The notes below the pieces were generated by a model, which made no database searches, was not told where the DNA came from, and saw nothing but the letters and a program-made list of their open reading frames with translations. 20,102 bases of DNA. Source: Candidatus Onthoplasma faecigallinarum. Its GTDB lineage: Bacteria; Bacillota; Clostridia; Christensenellales; UBA1242. Of the stretch, positions 1 to 9,000 are shown in pieces. A program made the position numbers and the translations under genes. Positions within the stretch are counted from its first letter, which is position 1. Each line of letters starts with the position of its first letter. The stretch lies in NCBI GenBank assembly GCA_018715225.1, contig DVMB01000063.1:1-20102 (forward strand), in the 5' to 3' direction.

Positions 1-753
1 ATGATTTATAATTATAATATTTTTATGTTTGAAGAAAAAAGTAATGATGAAATTTTAGATGAGATGTTAAATATTTTGTGCAAAGAAAGTGAAATTAAAT
101 TGCCAAAAAATTTGTCAATTACAGACAAAAGAGATGTTTTAAACAATTTGATGTTGGTTCGTCCTATTGGTTATTTAGATGAATACTTTGTGAATTTACA
201 AAATGAGTTTTTAAAGCGTGAGATGCAGGATAAACTGATTAGTCTTGACAATATAAAATACAATAAAAAGGGGATGTTTATTTCTGCGGATATATTGAAT
301 TTAAAAGCGGATATGATCGTGATATTTACATATAGATTGTTTGCGGACGTTAATTTAGGGACAGATAATATCGATACAGAATTGATATTGCGTGGCGGAG
401 TTAACATAAACGAAGATTTTGCTAAAATATACTATGATAATAATGCAGTGTATTCATATAAAGAGCCTTACATTGTCCCAGGATATAATCTGCCGAGTCA
501 ATATGTCGCTAAAATTTTGTTGCCTGACATTTCTAAAAAAATGTTAAAAGAAGATGAAGATAATTTAAAACAGAGTATATCTAATTTATTTGATTTTATA
601 AAGACAAAAAAATTGAAAATTGTTGCAATTGATCTAACGAATTTTTCAAAACAAAATTCGGGGGAATCTCTGGAAAAATTCGTAATTGATGAATGCTTAA
701 AAAATTTAAAATCAAAAAAAATTAAAATTAATATAATTTTTTGCAAAAAATAA
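1..753 (+). CDS. degenerate zinc-type macro-domain protein (probable pseudoenzyme)
   Basis: This 250-residue protein aligns by eye with the bacterial zinc-dependent macro-domain ADP-ribosyl hydrolases, which are about 260-270 residues long. The N-terminal helical part keeps the family pattern 'LVRP...L...FV.LQ' at residues 52-67. The macro core follows: 'SADILNLKADMIV' at 95-107 matches GDIT-x-L-x-VDAIV, 'NIDTELILRGG' at 123-133 matches CIDNAIH-x-AAG, and 'GYNLPSQYV' at 161-169 matches GYNLP-x-KYVIHTVGP. The catalytic parts are gone: NAANS is replaced by 'IFTYR', the Cys/His zinc ligands before IDN are absent, and the STGVFGFP loop has become 'LTNFSKQNS'. It may therefore bind ADP-ribose weakly, bind something else, or be decaying. 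The first base of the window is the A of the ATG, so no ribosome binding site is visible and a longer N-terminus cannot be excluded, although the length fits the family. The fold call is fairly secure; the function is unknown. Confidence 0.72.
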   Translation: MIYNYNIFMFEEKSNDEILDEMLNILCKESEIKLPKNLSITDKRDVLNNLMLVRPIGYLDEYFVNLQNEFLKREMQDKLISLDNIKYNKKGMFISADILNLKADMIVIFTYRLFADVNLGTDNIDTELILRGGVNINEDFAKIYYDNNAVYSYKEPYIVPGYNLPSQYVAKILLPDISKKMLKEDEDNLKQSISNLFDFIKTKKLKIVAIDLTNFSKQNSGESLEKFVIDECLKNLKSKKIKINIIFCKK

Positions 754-756
754 TGA

Positions 757-786
757 AAAAAATAGTATTTAATTAAATTATTTTTT
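757..786. terminator. possible bidirectional A/T hairpin between convergent genes
   Basis: Between the stop codons of two convergent genes, AAAAAATA at 757-764 can pair with TATTTTTT at 779-786, and the enclosed ATTTAATTAAAT is itself palindromic. The hairpin would carry U-tracts in both directions. Its stem is A/T-only, so it is weak, and in such AT-rich DNA it could be chance. Confidence 0.35.
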
Positions 787-790
787 ATAT

Positions 791-1261
791 TTACATATAT
801 TTAAAGAAATGAACATTGCTAAATTCCATTGAATTTATTATTTTTTCAATTATTGATAGTACGCAGGTTTGGGTAGATTTTGATAATTTTTTGTAATATT
901 CTTTTTGCTCATTTTCTTCCCAGTTTTGTAGGATTTTCATTATTTTTATTAATTTTTTTAACAAATTAAATATATTAAATGTAATAATTTCATTTTTCTT
1001 GCTTTGATTATGTTCAAAATTTGATGTGGCGTCTAAATTGTCTATCAATTTTTTTATTTCGTTTTCGGTATAAATTATTGCTTCTTCAATTTTTTTGTTC
1101 ATCTTGTCCTCAAGTCCATAGCAGACAGCGAGACATTCGTTGAAACATATGAAAAGATGGGATAGACAAGTCTTTCTATCAAAGGGCAGAGCTTTTTCAT
1201 ATTGCGACATTATGAGGTTGTATGTTTTATCATCTAATATTGGGTTGTCGTTGTATATCAT
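791..1261 (-). CDS. hypothetical helical protein
   Basis: I do not recognise a family for this 156-residue frame. It looks almost entirely alpha-helical and rich in Lys, Glu, Ile and Asn. It has four cysteines in the first third or so and near the C-terminus, with no signal peptide or membrane segment. The start is uncertain: no Shine-Dalgarno sequence precedes the ATG at 1261. A possible promoter (TTAACA, 17 bp, TATACA on the minus strand) would put its -10 box over codons 2-3, which would favour a later start such as Met18 (ATG at 1210), but that ATG also lacks an obvious ribosome binding site. The gene follows cysS on the same strand and is separated from it by the cysS terminator, so it is probably not co-transcribed. 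The length of the open frame supports a real gene, but it could be a weakly expressed or remnant gene. Confidence 0.5.
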   Translation of the reverse strand: MIYNDNPILDDKTYNLIMSQYEKALPFDRKTCLSHLFICFNECLAVCYGLEDKMNKKIEEAIIYTENEIKKLIDNLDATSNFEHNQSKKNEIITFNIFNLLKKLIKIMKILQNWEENEQKEYYKKLSKSTQTCVLSIIEKIINSMEFSNVHFFKYM

Positions 1262-1296
1262 ATTTAATTTTATGTGTTAAAAAATTTTTTTAGAAT

Positions 1297-1324
1297 AAAA
1301 AAACAGGCATACGCCTATTTTTTT
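1297..1324 (-). terminator. intrinsic terminator of cysS
   Basis: Read on the minus strand, a hairpin with core AGGC/GCCT and a 4-nt loop is extended by A:T pairs and ends in seven T. The cysS stop codon TAG (1317-1315) lies inside the 5' arm. Because the flanks are A7 and T7, it could also stop transcription coming from the other direction. Confidence 0.75.
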
Positions 1325-2709
1325 GTAATCTCATATTCGTTGTTTGGTCGGTCAAGGATAGTATAGCCAAGACTCATGATCTTATCTCTCAATGAATCGC
1401 TGGTAGCATAGTCTTTGTTGGTTCTCGCTGTTTTCCTTTCTTCTGCCAATTTTATAATTTCTTCAGGAATATCATTAGTGGTGGTTGTGTCCTCTTGAAT
1501 CTCATTTAGGCGCAATCCAAGGAATCTATCGAAATCGATGATCAAATCATAGATGTCTTTGCTGTAAGGGTAGTTTTTTAATGCGTCCCACATTACGGCA
1601 AGGGCCAATGGGCTGTTGACATTGTCTGCGACATTTTCAATAAATTTTTGTTTTAATGACAAAATATCGTCTTTTTTGATATTATTTTGACCATTTTTAT
1701 GCTTTAATAATAATTTTTTTAGATTATTTAAACTTTCTTTGGAACTATCTAGAGCGGAGAATGTGAAATTTTGTGGTTTAGAATAATGTGCACTCAAAAA
1801 GAAAAGTCTCAAATCTAGCGGAGAATAACCTTTTTCTTCCAATGCGGATAAAGTATATATATTGCCTTTTGACTTGCTCATCTTCCCGCCCTCAAACATC
1901 AAATGTTCTAGATGGAACCATATGTCTACAACTTCATGTCCGCATTTTGCAAAATTTTGTGCGATTTCATTTTCGTGATGAACAGTTTTGTGCTCAATTC
2001 CGCCACCATGTATGTCGATATGTTCTCCTAAAAACTTGTTTCCAATAGTGCTACACTCAATGTGCCATCCTGGATATCCTACGCCCCAAGGGCTATCCCA
2101 TCTCTGTATATGATTGTCTTTGGCAATGACCCAAAGGACAAAGTCTGCGGGATTGCGTTTTTCTTCATCTACGTCAATGCGTGCTCCAAATAATTTGTCA
2201 TTTTGATTCATTCCGCTCAGTCTGCCATAGTTTGGATATTTGCTGGTGTCGTAGTATACGCCCTTTTTTGTAATATATCCGTATCCATTGTCTAGTATGT
2301 CTTGAATAAATTTGATGATATCTGGTATCACGCTGGTCGCAGGGCAGATATGTTCGGGAGTCTCTATGTTGAGTGCTTTCATATCTTTAAAACATATGTC
2401 CCAATAGAATTTTGCAATTTCTTCAGGAGTTTTGTGCTCTCTCTTGGACGCAACTTCCATTTTGTCCTCGCCCTCGTCTGCGTCGCTTGTCATATGACCA
2501 ACATCTGTGATGTTCATCACGTGATTGATGTTGTAACCTAAATATTTGACCGCACGTCTCACGCTGTCCATAACAAAAAACGCACGCATATTTCCTATAT
2601 GTTGATACCAATATACTGTGGGACCGCAAAAATAATAATTTACAATATTATTTACGGGTTTTACTGTGTCCAATCTTTTTGTGAGTGAGTTGTATAGTTT
2701 TAATTCCAT
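1315..2709 (-). CDS. cysS: cysteine--tRNA ligase
   Basis: Cytoplasmic class I aminoacyl-tRNA synthetase that charges tRNA-Cys with cysteine using ATP. At 464 residues it is normal length (the E. coli enzyme has 461). The N-terminal Rossmann part carries 'CGPTVY' with Cys28 and the HIGH-box variant HIGN at 37-40. The zinc and cysteine-binding ligands are all visible: Cys28, Cys219 in 'WHIECSTIG', and His244 and Glu248 in 'HHENEIAQ'. The KMSKS loop is intact at 276-280, and the C-terminal helical anticodon-binding region contains 'RKTARTNKDYATSDSLRDKI'. The insert after 'NITDVGHMTSDADEGEDKM' is of a kind common in this family. The start is supported by AAGGA (2715-2719) 5 nt upstream of the ATG. 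The gene has its own sigma-A promoter and terminator, is transcribed away from the large surface operon, and looks fully functional. Confidence 0.97.
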   Translation of the reverse strand: MELKLYNSLTKRLDTVKPVNNIVNYYFCGPTVYWYQHIGNMRAFFVMDSVRRAVKYLGYNINHVMNITDVGHMTSDADEGEDKMEVASKREHKTPEEIAKFYWDICFKDMKALNIETPEHICPATSVIPDIIKFIQDILDNGYGYITKKGVYYDTSKYPNYGRLSGMNQNDKLFGARIDVDEEKRNPADFVLWVIAKDNHIQRWDSPWGVGYPGWHIECSTIGNKFLGEHIDIHGGGIEHKTVHHENEIAQNFAKCGHEVVDIWFHLEHLMFEGGKMSKSKGNIYTLSALEEKGYSPLDLRLFFLSAHYSKPQNFTFSALDSSKESLNNLKKLLLKHKNGQNNIKKDDILSLKQKFIENVADNVNSPLALAVMWDALKNYPYSKDIYDLIIDFDRFLGLRLNEIQEDTTTTNDIPEEIIKLAEERKTARTNKDYATSDSLRDKIMSLGYTILDRPNNEYEITKK

Positions 2710-2746
2710 AAAATTCCTTTTTACTTTTTATATGAATATCTAAAAT

Positions 2747-2775
2747 ATTATAGTTAATATTTAATTATGTGTCAA
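2747..2775 (-). promoter_or_regulatory. sigma-A promoter of cysS
   Basis: On the minus strand, a perfect TTGACA (2775-2770) is followed after 17 bp by a perfect TATAAT (2752-2747). Initiation near 2740 gives a leader of about 30 nt ending in the AAGGA ribosome binding site, too short for a T-box or other riboswitch. Confidence 0.9.
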
Positions 2776-2868
2776 GTTTTTACCTTTATTTATATAAATG
2801 TACTAATTTTTATATAAATTTTTTAAAATGGTTTTTTTAAATAAATTTAAATTATTTATTTTTTTATT

Positions 2869-2889
2869 GGCTATACCATTGGGTATGCC
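2869..2889. repeat. imperfect inverted repeat, possible operator
   Basis: GGC-T-ATACC, loop ATTG, GGTAT-GCC: eight base pairs with one bulged T. It is the only GC-containing palindrome in the AT-rich divergent region. Neither side has an adjoining U-tract, so it is not a convincing terminator. A DNA-binding site is possible but unproven. Confidence 0.35.
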
Positions 2890-2952
2890 GATTTGTAATA
2901 TTTTATTTATTATTTATTTATAATATATTTTTTATTTTTTTGTGTTAAATAT

Positions 2953-2981
2953 TTGATAAAATGTCTCCAATGTGTTAAACT
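2953..2981 (+). promoter_or_regulatory. promoter of the surface operon
   Basis: TTGATA (2953-2958), a 17-bp spacer, then TAAACT (2976-2981) preceded by TG-N, an extended -10 element. Initiation near 2988 would give a leader of about 29 nt ending in the ribosome binding site AAAGGGG (3005-3011), 5 nt before the ATG of the giant gene. Eleven of the 17 spacer bases match the sufC promoter spacer. Confidence 0.65.
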
Positions 2982-3016
2982 ACATTTAAACAAGTTATGG
3001 CATAAAAGGGGTAAAA

Positions 3017-6000
3017 ATGTCAATAATTAAAAATAAAAAAGTTTACATATTCATTCTACTGATGTTTTGTGCAGTTTTTATTTTTGGTTGTAACAACATC
3101 GTTCATGTTGAAAACATACATTTTCAAGAGAATGAAATTGTTTTGCTTGTAGGGGAGACTTATTCTCCAAATGTTGTGATAAATCCTTCGCATGCAACCA
3201 ATAGAGGATATACTATAATCAGCAATGATACAAGCATCGTTACAGTAAATGATAATCAACTTTCGGCAGTAAAAGAGGGTTTGACCACAATTAGAGTGGT
3301 ATCTCATGATAACGAATTGAAAGAGGACTTGATCTCGGTTACGGTAAGAAAGACTACTACGACTCTCAACACCCCTAGAGATTTTGTTTATGATGAAACT
3401 AGTCAAGCGTTTGTCTTTTCAAGTGTAGAGAACGCCAGTGGTTATACTATCAAGATAAATGGAAATGAGATCAATCTGGGCAACAGCAATACATATTCAT
3501 TGAGTCAGTACAATATAGAGTACGGCAATGCATATGACACTGTGCTAAACGTACAGGTAAGAGCAGATGCCCCTAGTTATAGTCAGGCATTCATAAGTTC
3601 TGCATATACAGAAGAGTTGAGTATATATCAAAATAGCCCTGTGACATCCGCTAGCATTGTGGGCGGTGTGTTGAATTTTGATAGAGTAGATGGCTCTACG
3701 ACCTATGATTTGCGCATCAATGGCGAATCTTGGAAGCAGGTTAGTACAAATAGAGTAGAGTTGCTAGATCTAGACGAAAGATATATGGGACAGAATGTCA
3801 CTCTAGGGATTGTGGCTTTAGTTAATCAATCGCATCAAACAGAAAACAATGTTACATATTATGCTTCAAGTAGTTTCGACATACAAGTAAGTGTCTTAGA
3901 TGCAGTGTATACGACGTTTAGTTCTTCGACTTTGGTATGGAATGATGTTCCTAATGTAAATAATTACATTATCAACATTGATGATGAACAGGTCGCAACT
4001 ACTTTAAACAACTATTTTGATTTGTATTCTTTAGAAAATATTGATGAATACACATATAGAGATGGCGGTTACAATATAGAGGTAATCCCAGTTCTCGACC
4101 CAAATAGCAAAAATGTTGTAAAGACGACAGCAAATAGCAATATTGTGAATTTCAATAGAGTGGAGACACCTATACTGTCGGCAGCGAACAACCTTATAAG
4201 TTGGCAAAATGTGGACAATTCAACGGGATATTTGATTACATTAAATTTCGGCGATCAGCAGTTCACTACAACAATTCAAAACAATACATTTTCATTAGAA
4301 AATTACCCTTCAAATACACAATACACATTGACTGTACAGGTGCTGGGGTATCAAAATTCAAGCGAAAACTATATCGCTTCTCTTCCTAGTGAAATAACTA
4401 TCACGAAGCAAAACGAACCCGAACTTAACATAAATGACTACAATTTGGTCTTTTCAGCTCAAGAGGGAGATCGCTATTCAATTGAAGTGGATCTGGGAGA
4501 AGAAGATAATATAGTTGAGACAGTGCTAGCGGAAAGTGATTCAATCAGTTTTGCACTACGTGAATATGATTTTGTTGCAGGAGAGCACACGGTAACGGTA
4601 GTTCATCTGGGGGATAGCGAGACAGTGTTTGATAGTGGGGAATCTACTATTACCTTTACCCAACTAGCCCCTATTGACACGATCACGATTGATAGTGGAA
4701 TTGCAAGTGTCAATATAGATGAAGTAAATCAAAATGCCAATATAAAGTTTGTTGTTTCCAACACGGACGTAGTCTATGAAGTGGAGTCCAGTGAGCATAC
4801 ATTTAATACACTGGACAGCCTGCAAGAAAATTATTTAGCGTCGGGGTCATATACGATTTCTGTGTACGTATGCGGAGATGGTTCGGCTACCTTCTCATAT
4901 AGAGTAGACGGAGTAGAGACAGCGTCAAGTACGGCTAGTTTCGTTGTTCTACAAGCACCTACTGCATATATAATGGACAAGACGAGCAGCATTTTGGCAT
5001 ACAACGCTATAGAATCAGCAGAAAATTATAATATATATCAATATGTAGATGGAGCATTCACTTTAGTTGAGCAAGAAAAGAGTACAGAATACGAGTTTAG
5101 TTTGCTCTCTGGAGAGACCAGATTCGCCGTACAGGCTGTGGGAAATGGTAGTACTACTTTGGATTCAGCATATTCGCAAGACATAACAGTGGTTAGATTG
5201 CAGACACCGACTCTAGCCTATGATAATACCACGGACATTATTAGTAAAACAGATCCAAATTCGCCAGAAATTGTAGAGGGATATAGATTCACATTTAACG
5301 GCGAAGAAAATGATTATACTTTTGATACAGCGTTCGTTGGGTTTGAAAATAGCAATGTATTTACTCTGCAAGCCCTGGCTGTAGATAATCAAATGAATAC
5401 CTATTATCTAAATTCGTTTGAAGACACCTTAGAAATCAACATGATAGACAATACAATAAGTTTGCTCCTCAATTCGTCTAATCAGTTGGTCATCACTCCT
5501 TTGAATCATGAAGAACAATACACCTTGCAGTTGATGTTTACCATAGGGGAAGAAGAGTTGTTGTTCAATGACGAAAGTGGGCAGTTAGTGTATGAAGATA
5601 TTGTCTTGCCATATGTCTACGAAGAGGGAAGTTATTATATAGATCTATTGAATCCTAATTTTACTCCAATCATAGAGAGCATGACCCAAGATTTCATGGT
5701 CAAAGTCAAATTCATCATACCAAGTACTGGCGAAGATGACACAGCCAATAGTGCCTTTACTGATGATTATGATGTGACGATTTTACAGAAGTCTACTTTG
5801 AGTAGGGAAGATAATTTTATAGTCTTTACAAATGTGGAGGCTGTAAGGACGAGTCAGGACTACGCATTGCTGATAAATGACGAATTTTATCTAGAATTAG
5901 ATTCCAGCACACAAAATGATACAGACAATCAAAGATTGAGAGTGGCAGTAGATTATATTTACAACAATGTTCCTAGTGAATATTTAGAAGAGATAAATTC

Positions 6001-9000
6001 GGTTGCAGTCATTACTCTCAATACAGATTCAGTGGAATCAAATTTAACTCTTAGCGTTGTTAGCGAAGAATTGTTATTTACAAGAGCACAGCAGATTGAA
6101 CTGACTTCATCAAAAGACAATAATTCAGCCAACAATTCGGTAGTTATATCCTTTGCAGTAAGTCAGGTAGATTATGATGTAGAATATGTAGTAGAAATTT
6201 ACAACAAAGAAGAAGAGAACAAAACGAATCTTGTTACACAAAGGTATCAAGATGTCATAGAATCGACAATTTCATTTAACCTCGATGGCTTTGAATTGGT
6301 GGGGGATATCTACATCTCAGCATACGTCGTGGCGAACGCCGAATTCAATCAGGAATTAGATACAATATATGTCTTCTCGTCCAGTGCGTCTAATGAATTG
6401 ATGTTTACAAAGATAGATACTGTATCAAATATCAGTGTCAGCAATGGGATATTGACTTTTTCTCCTGTAGCGAATGCGGTAGGTTATGAAGTATACAAAA
6501 GAGTGGCTGACGGGTTTGAGAAAATCAACACAAGCCTGTTGACATCTCTAACATATGACCTATCTAGCGAGAGCGGAAATCTGGAAATCGCCATCAAATC
6601 TATATCATTTGACAATGGATATACCAATTCAAATTTGAGTGAAACTATTAATGTAAACAAGTTGGCTACCCCAGTTGTCTCAATAGAAAATGGTAATATA
6701 GTTCTATCCGTATCAGCAGATGTGGTTACATTGTTGCAAAATGCGGAAGTAAACTGCTCAATCATTATCATAAATGGCACGAGAGAAGTCAGCTTGAATT
6801 TGGATAGCGAGGGAGTTAGCCTCAGCGGTACAAGGATAACTATTGAACCATATATGGTGCTAAATTATGGCACGAGTGCACTTATTCGTGAAAACTTGAG
6901 TATATCTATACGTGTAGAATATGAAGATACCGAAAATAGCGTATATTATATGAATTCAAATTCTGCATCAATAGAGGTTTATGGGCTATTTAGTCCTACA
7001 AATATTAGTAAATATTCAAGCAATGTAGATGCTGCCGAATATGTGGAGCACATATCATGGACAGGAAATGCAAATAATATACTGAATAGTGAAGATTTGA
7101 CTTACGGATATATCTTCAAATTGGAGATAGGATCGGGAGAAGATATAGTTACATACTATAGCACTGACAGCAATTTGAAATATTTAGATCAATCTATAGG
7201 AGCAGAACACTACTCTTATTCATCTACAATAATAGATAACAACATCATATTCCCATATGGCTATGATGAGAATGAAGACGGAACGATAGATGAGGGCGAA
7301 ATATTTGGACCAAACACTTATACGATATACGTAAAAGAGGTGCCAAAGACGATTTCAGGTTATAATCTATGTTCGTCTGCCTACTCAACAGGTTATACCA
7401 TTACTATAATGAGTACACCAGAATTAGTGGCAGACCAAGGGCGTATTGTTTGGACGGCAGATGATAATGCGACGAGTTACATTGTGCGAGTATACGCTAA
7501 CGATTTTGAGACAGAAATAGCACTTGACACGGTCACAACTTACGAATTTGATTTTTCAAATGACGAGTTTGCTGACATGTATGGTATCTATGGCGTGTCT
7601 GTGCAGGCTATTAGTTCTAATAGAAATATATTGAATAGCCAAATCAGCGAGATAATGCAAGTATATCGTATGCCAGAAGTGGAAACAGTTACGATAGATG
7701 ATGGAAGCCTGATACTTTATGCTAATCAATATTTTAGCGGAGCGGAGATAGAACTTGTCGATACAGAAGGTGGCAGAATAGAACAGTTGCTCTATTCTAG
7801 AGATGAGGACGCAGAGACTGCTTTGGCTGAAATTGAGAGTTGGCAAAATGAAGTGGAGGCAGGCAGAGAAGCTGAACTTAGCACAAGCCATAGATTTATT
7901 GTGGAAATCTTGGATAATGAAATATTGAACATCATGTCGGGCAGAAATTACACAATTAATGTACGTTTGATTGGCAATTCCAATAGTTCGTTATGTATTG
8001 TCAACTCAAGAAAATCAATAGGAACTAGTGAATTAAATACAATCAAATTAAAAGATGCTTTGTTCGAAGTGCAGACCGGTATACTTCAATTCGGCTATGA
8101 AGAAGAATATGATAGTTCTAACTTCAACTATCAGTTCAACGGACAGGAAAATTTGAGCACAAACTCATTCTGGAACAACACTGTTGTATATAAATTAAAT
8201 ATTACGACATCTAGTTCATCGTACGATATTTATGCGGTAGATTATTATTCATTCACGGCGGCGATTGATAGTTCAGTTTTGTCATCGGCTGATTATGTTT
8301 TGTTCAGCGGAGAGATGAACGGTTTGTATGCTTATGTGAGATACGCATATACGGACGAACAGGAAACAAAATATCTTTACTTTAATGTGTTTGAAAACAA
8401 CTACATTAATTTAAGAGATTATGATTCGCTATATTATTACCCAATCAATGTTGTCAAAGAGGACGGAGAATTTGTCTATACAGGTGTGGACGCAGACAAT
8501 GGATTTACGACAGTTGATATATCCGCTGGTGGTTCGTTTGTGGTTAGAGCGAGTGTGCTAGGTGGGGATAGCGTGATTCAAACTGAATCTGCATCAAGTG
8601 TGATAATCTCTCAATCTGGATATTTGACATCGAATATCAATTCCTCAAATACATTCATTAGATATGGAGACAATATATTATCATCTTCAAATGGAATGAT
8701 TCGTCTAGAAAATCAGTCTCCTACTAACGAGTACGACATTGTATTAGACTATCCTGTATATATGTTGTCCATTACACCATTGAACACCCAGGATACGACA
8801 GTAGTCTACTTGTATTATACGAACGAGGAAGAGGCTAGACTGATTACAGGCGACGCAGATGGATATTATGTTCAAGTAACTTATGACGAAACGAATGGGG
8901 ATATTTTACTATTTGATTTCTCGAATTATTTGGACAGCAATGGTGAATATGTGTTCAACCCAGGCACGTACAACATTCAAGTACAGACTTTAGCAGGTTT

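Larger units (their letters stand above)
2710..3016. other. divergent intergenic region between cysS and the surface operon
   Basis: This 307-bp, very AT-rich region separates the divergent cysS and giant lipoprotein genes. It holds the cysS promoter at the left, an imperfect inverted repeat in the middle (2869-2889) and the operon promoter and ribosome binding site at the right. The nonamer TGTGTTAAA occurs twice, 30 bp apart (2941 and 2971), around the operon promoter. I see no small gene or structured RNA here. Confidence 0.8.

Noticed and set aside
791..1261. Flagellar chaperone FliS-like identity for the small helical protein.
   Set aside because: Length and helical character are compatible, but I could not match the conserved FliS sequence pattern and there is no flagellar context.
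1315..2709. The class I signature of cysS reads HIGN instead of HIGH.
   Set aside because: This variant is common in bacterial cysteinyl-tRNA synthetases, and all zinc ligands and KMSKS are intact, so it is not a sign of lost activity.
2710..2746. Possible T-box leader or riboswitch for cysS.
   Set aside because: The promoter is so close that the leader is only about 30 nt, too short for any known riboswitch.
2869..2889. Hairpin as a transcription terminator.
   Set aside because: No T-run follows it directly on either strand and no gene end lies beside it.
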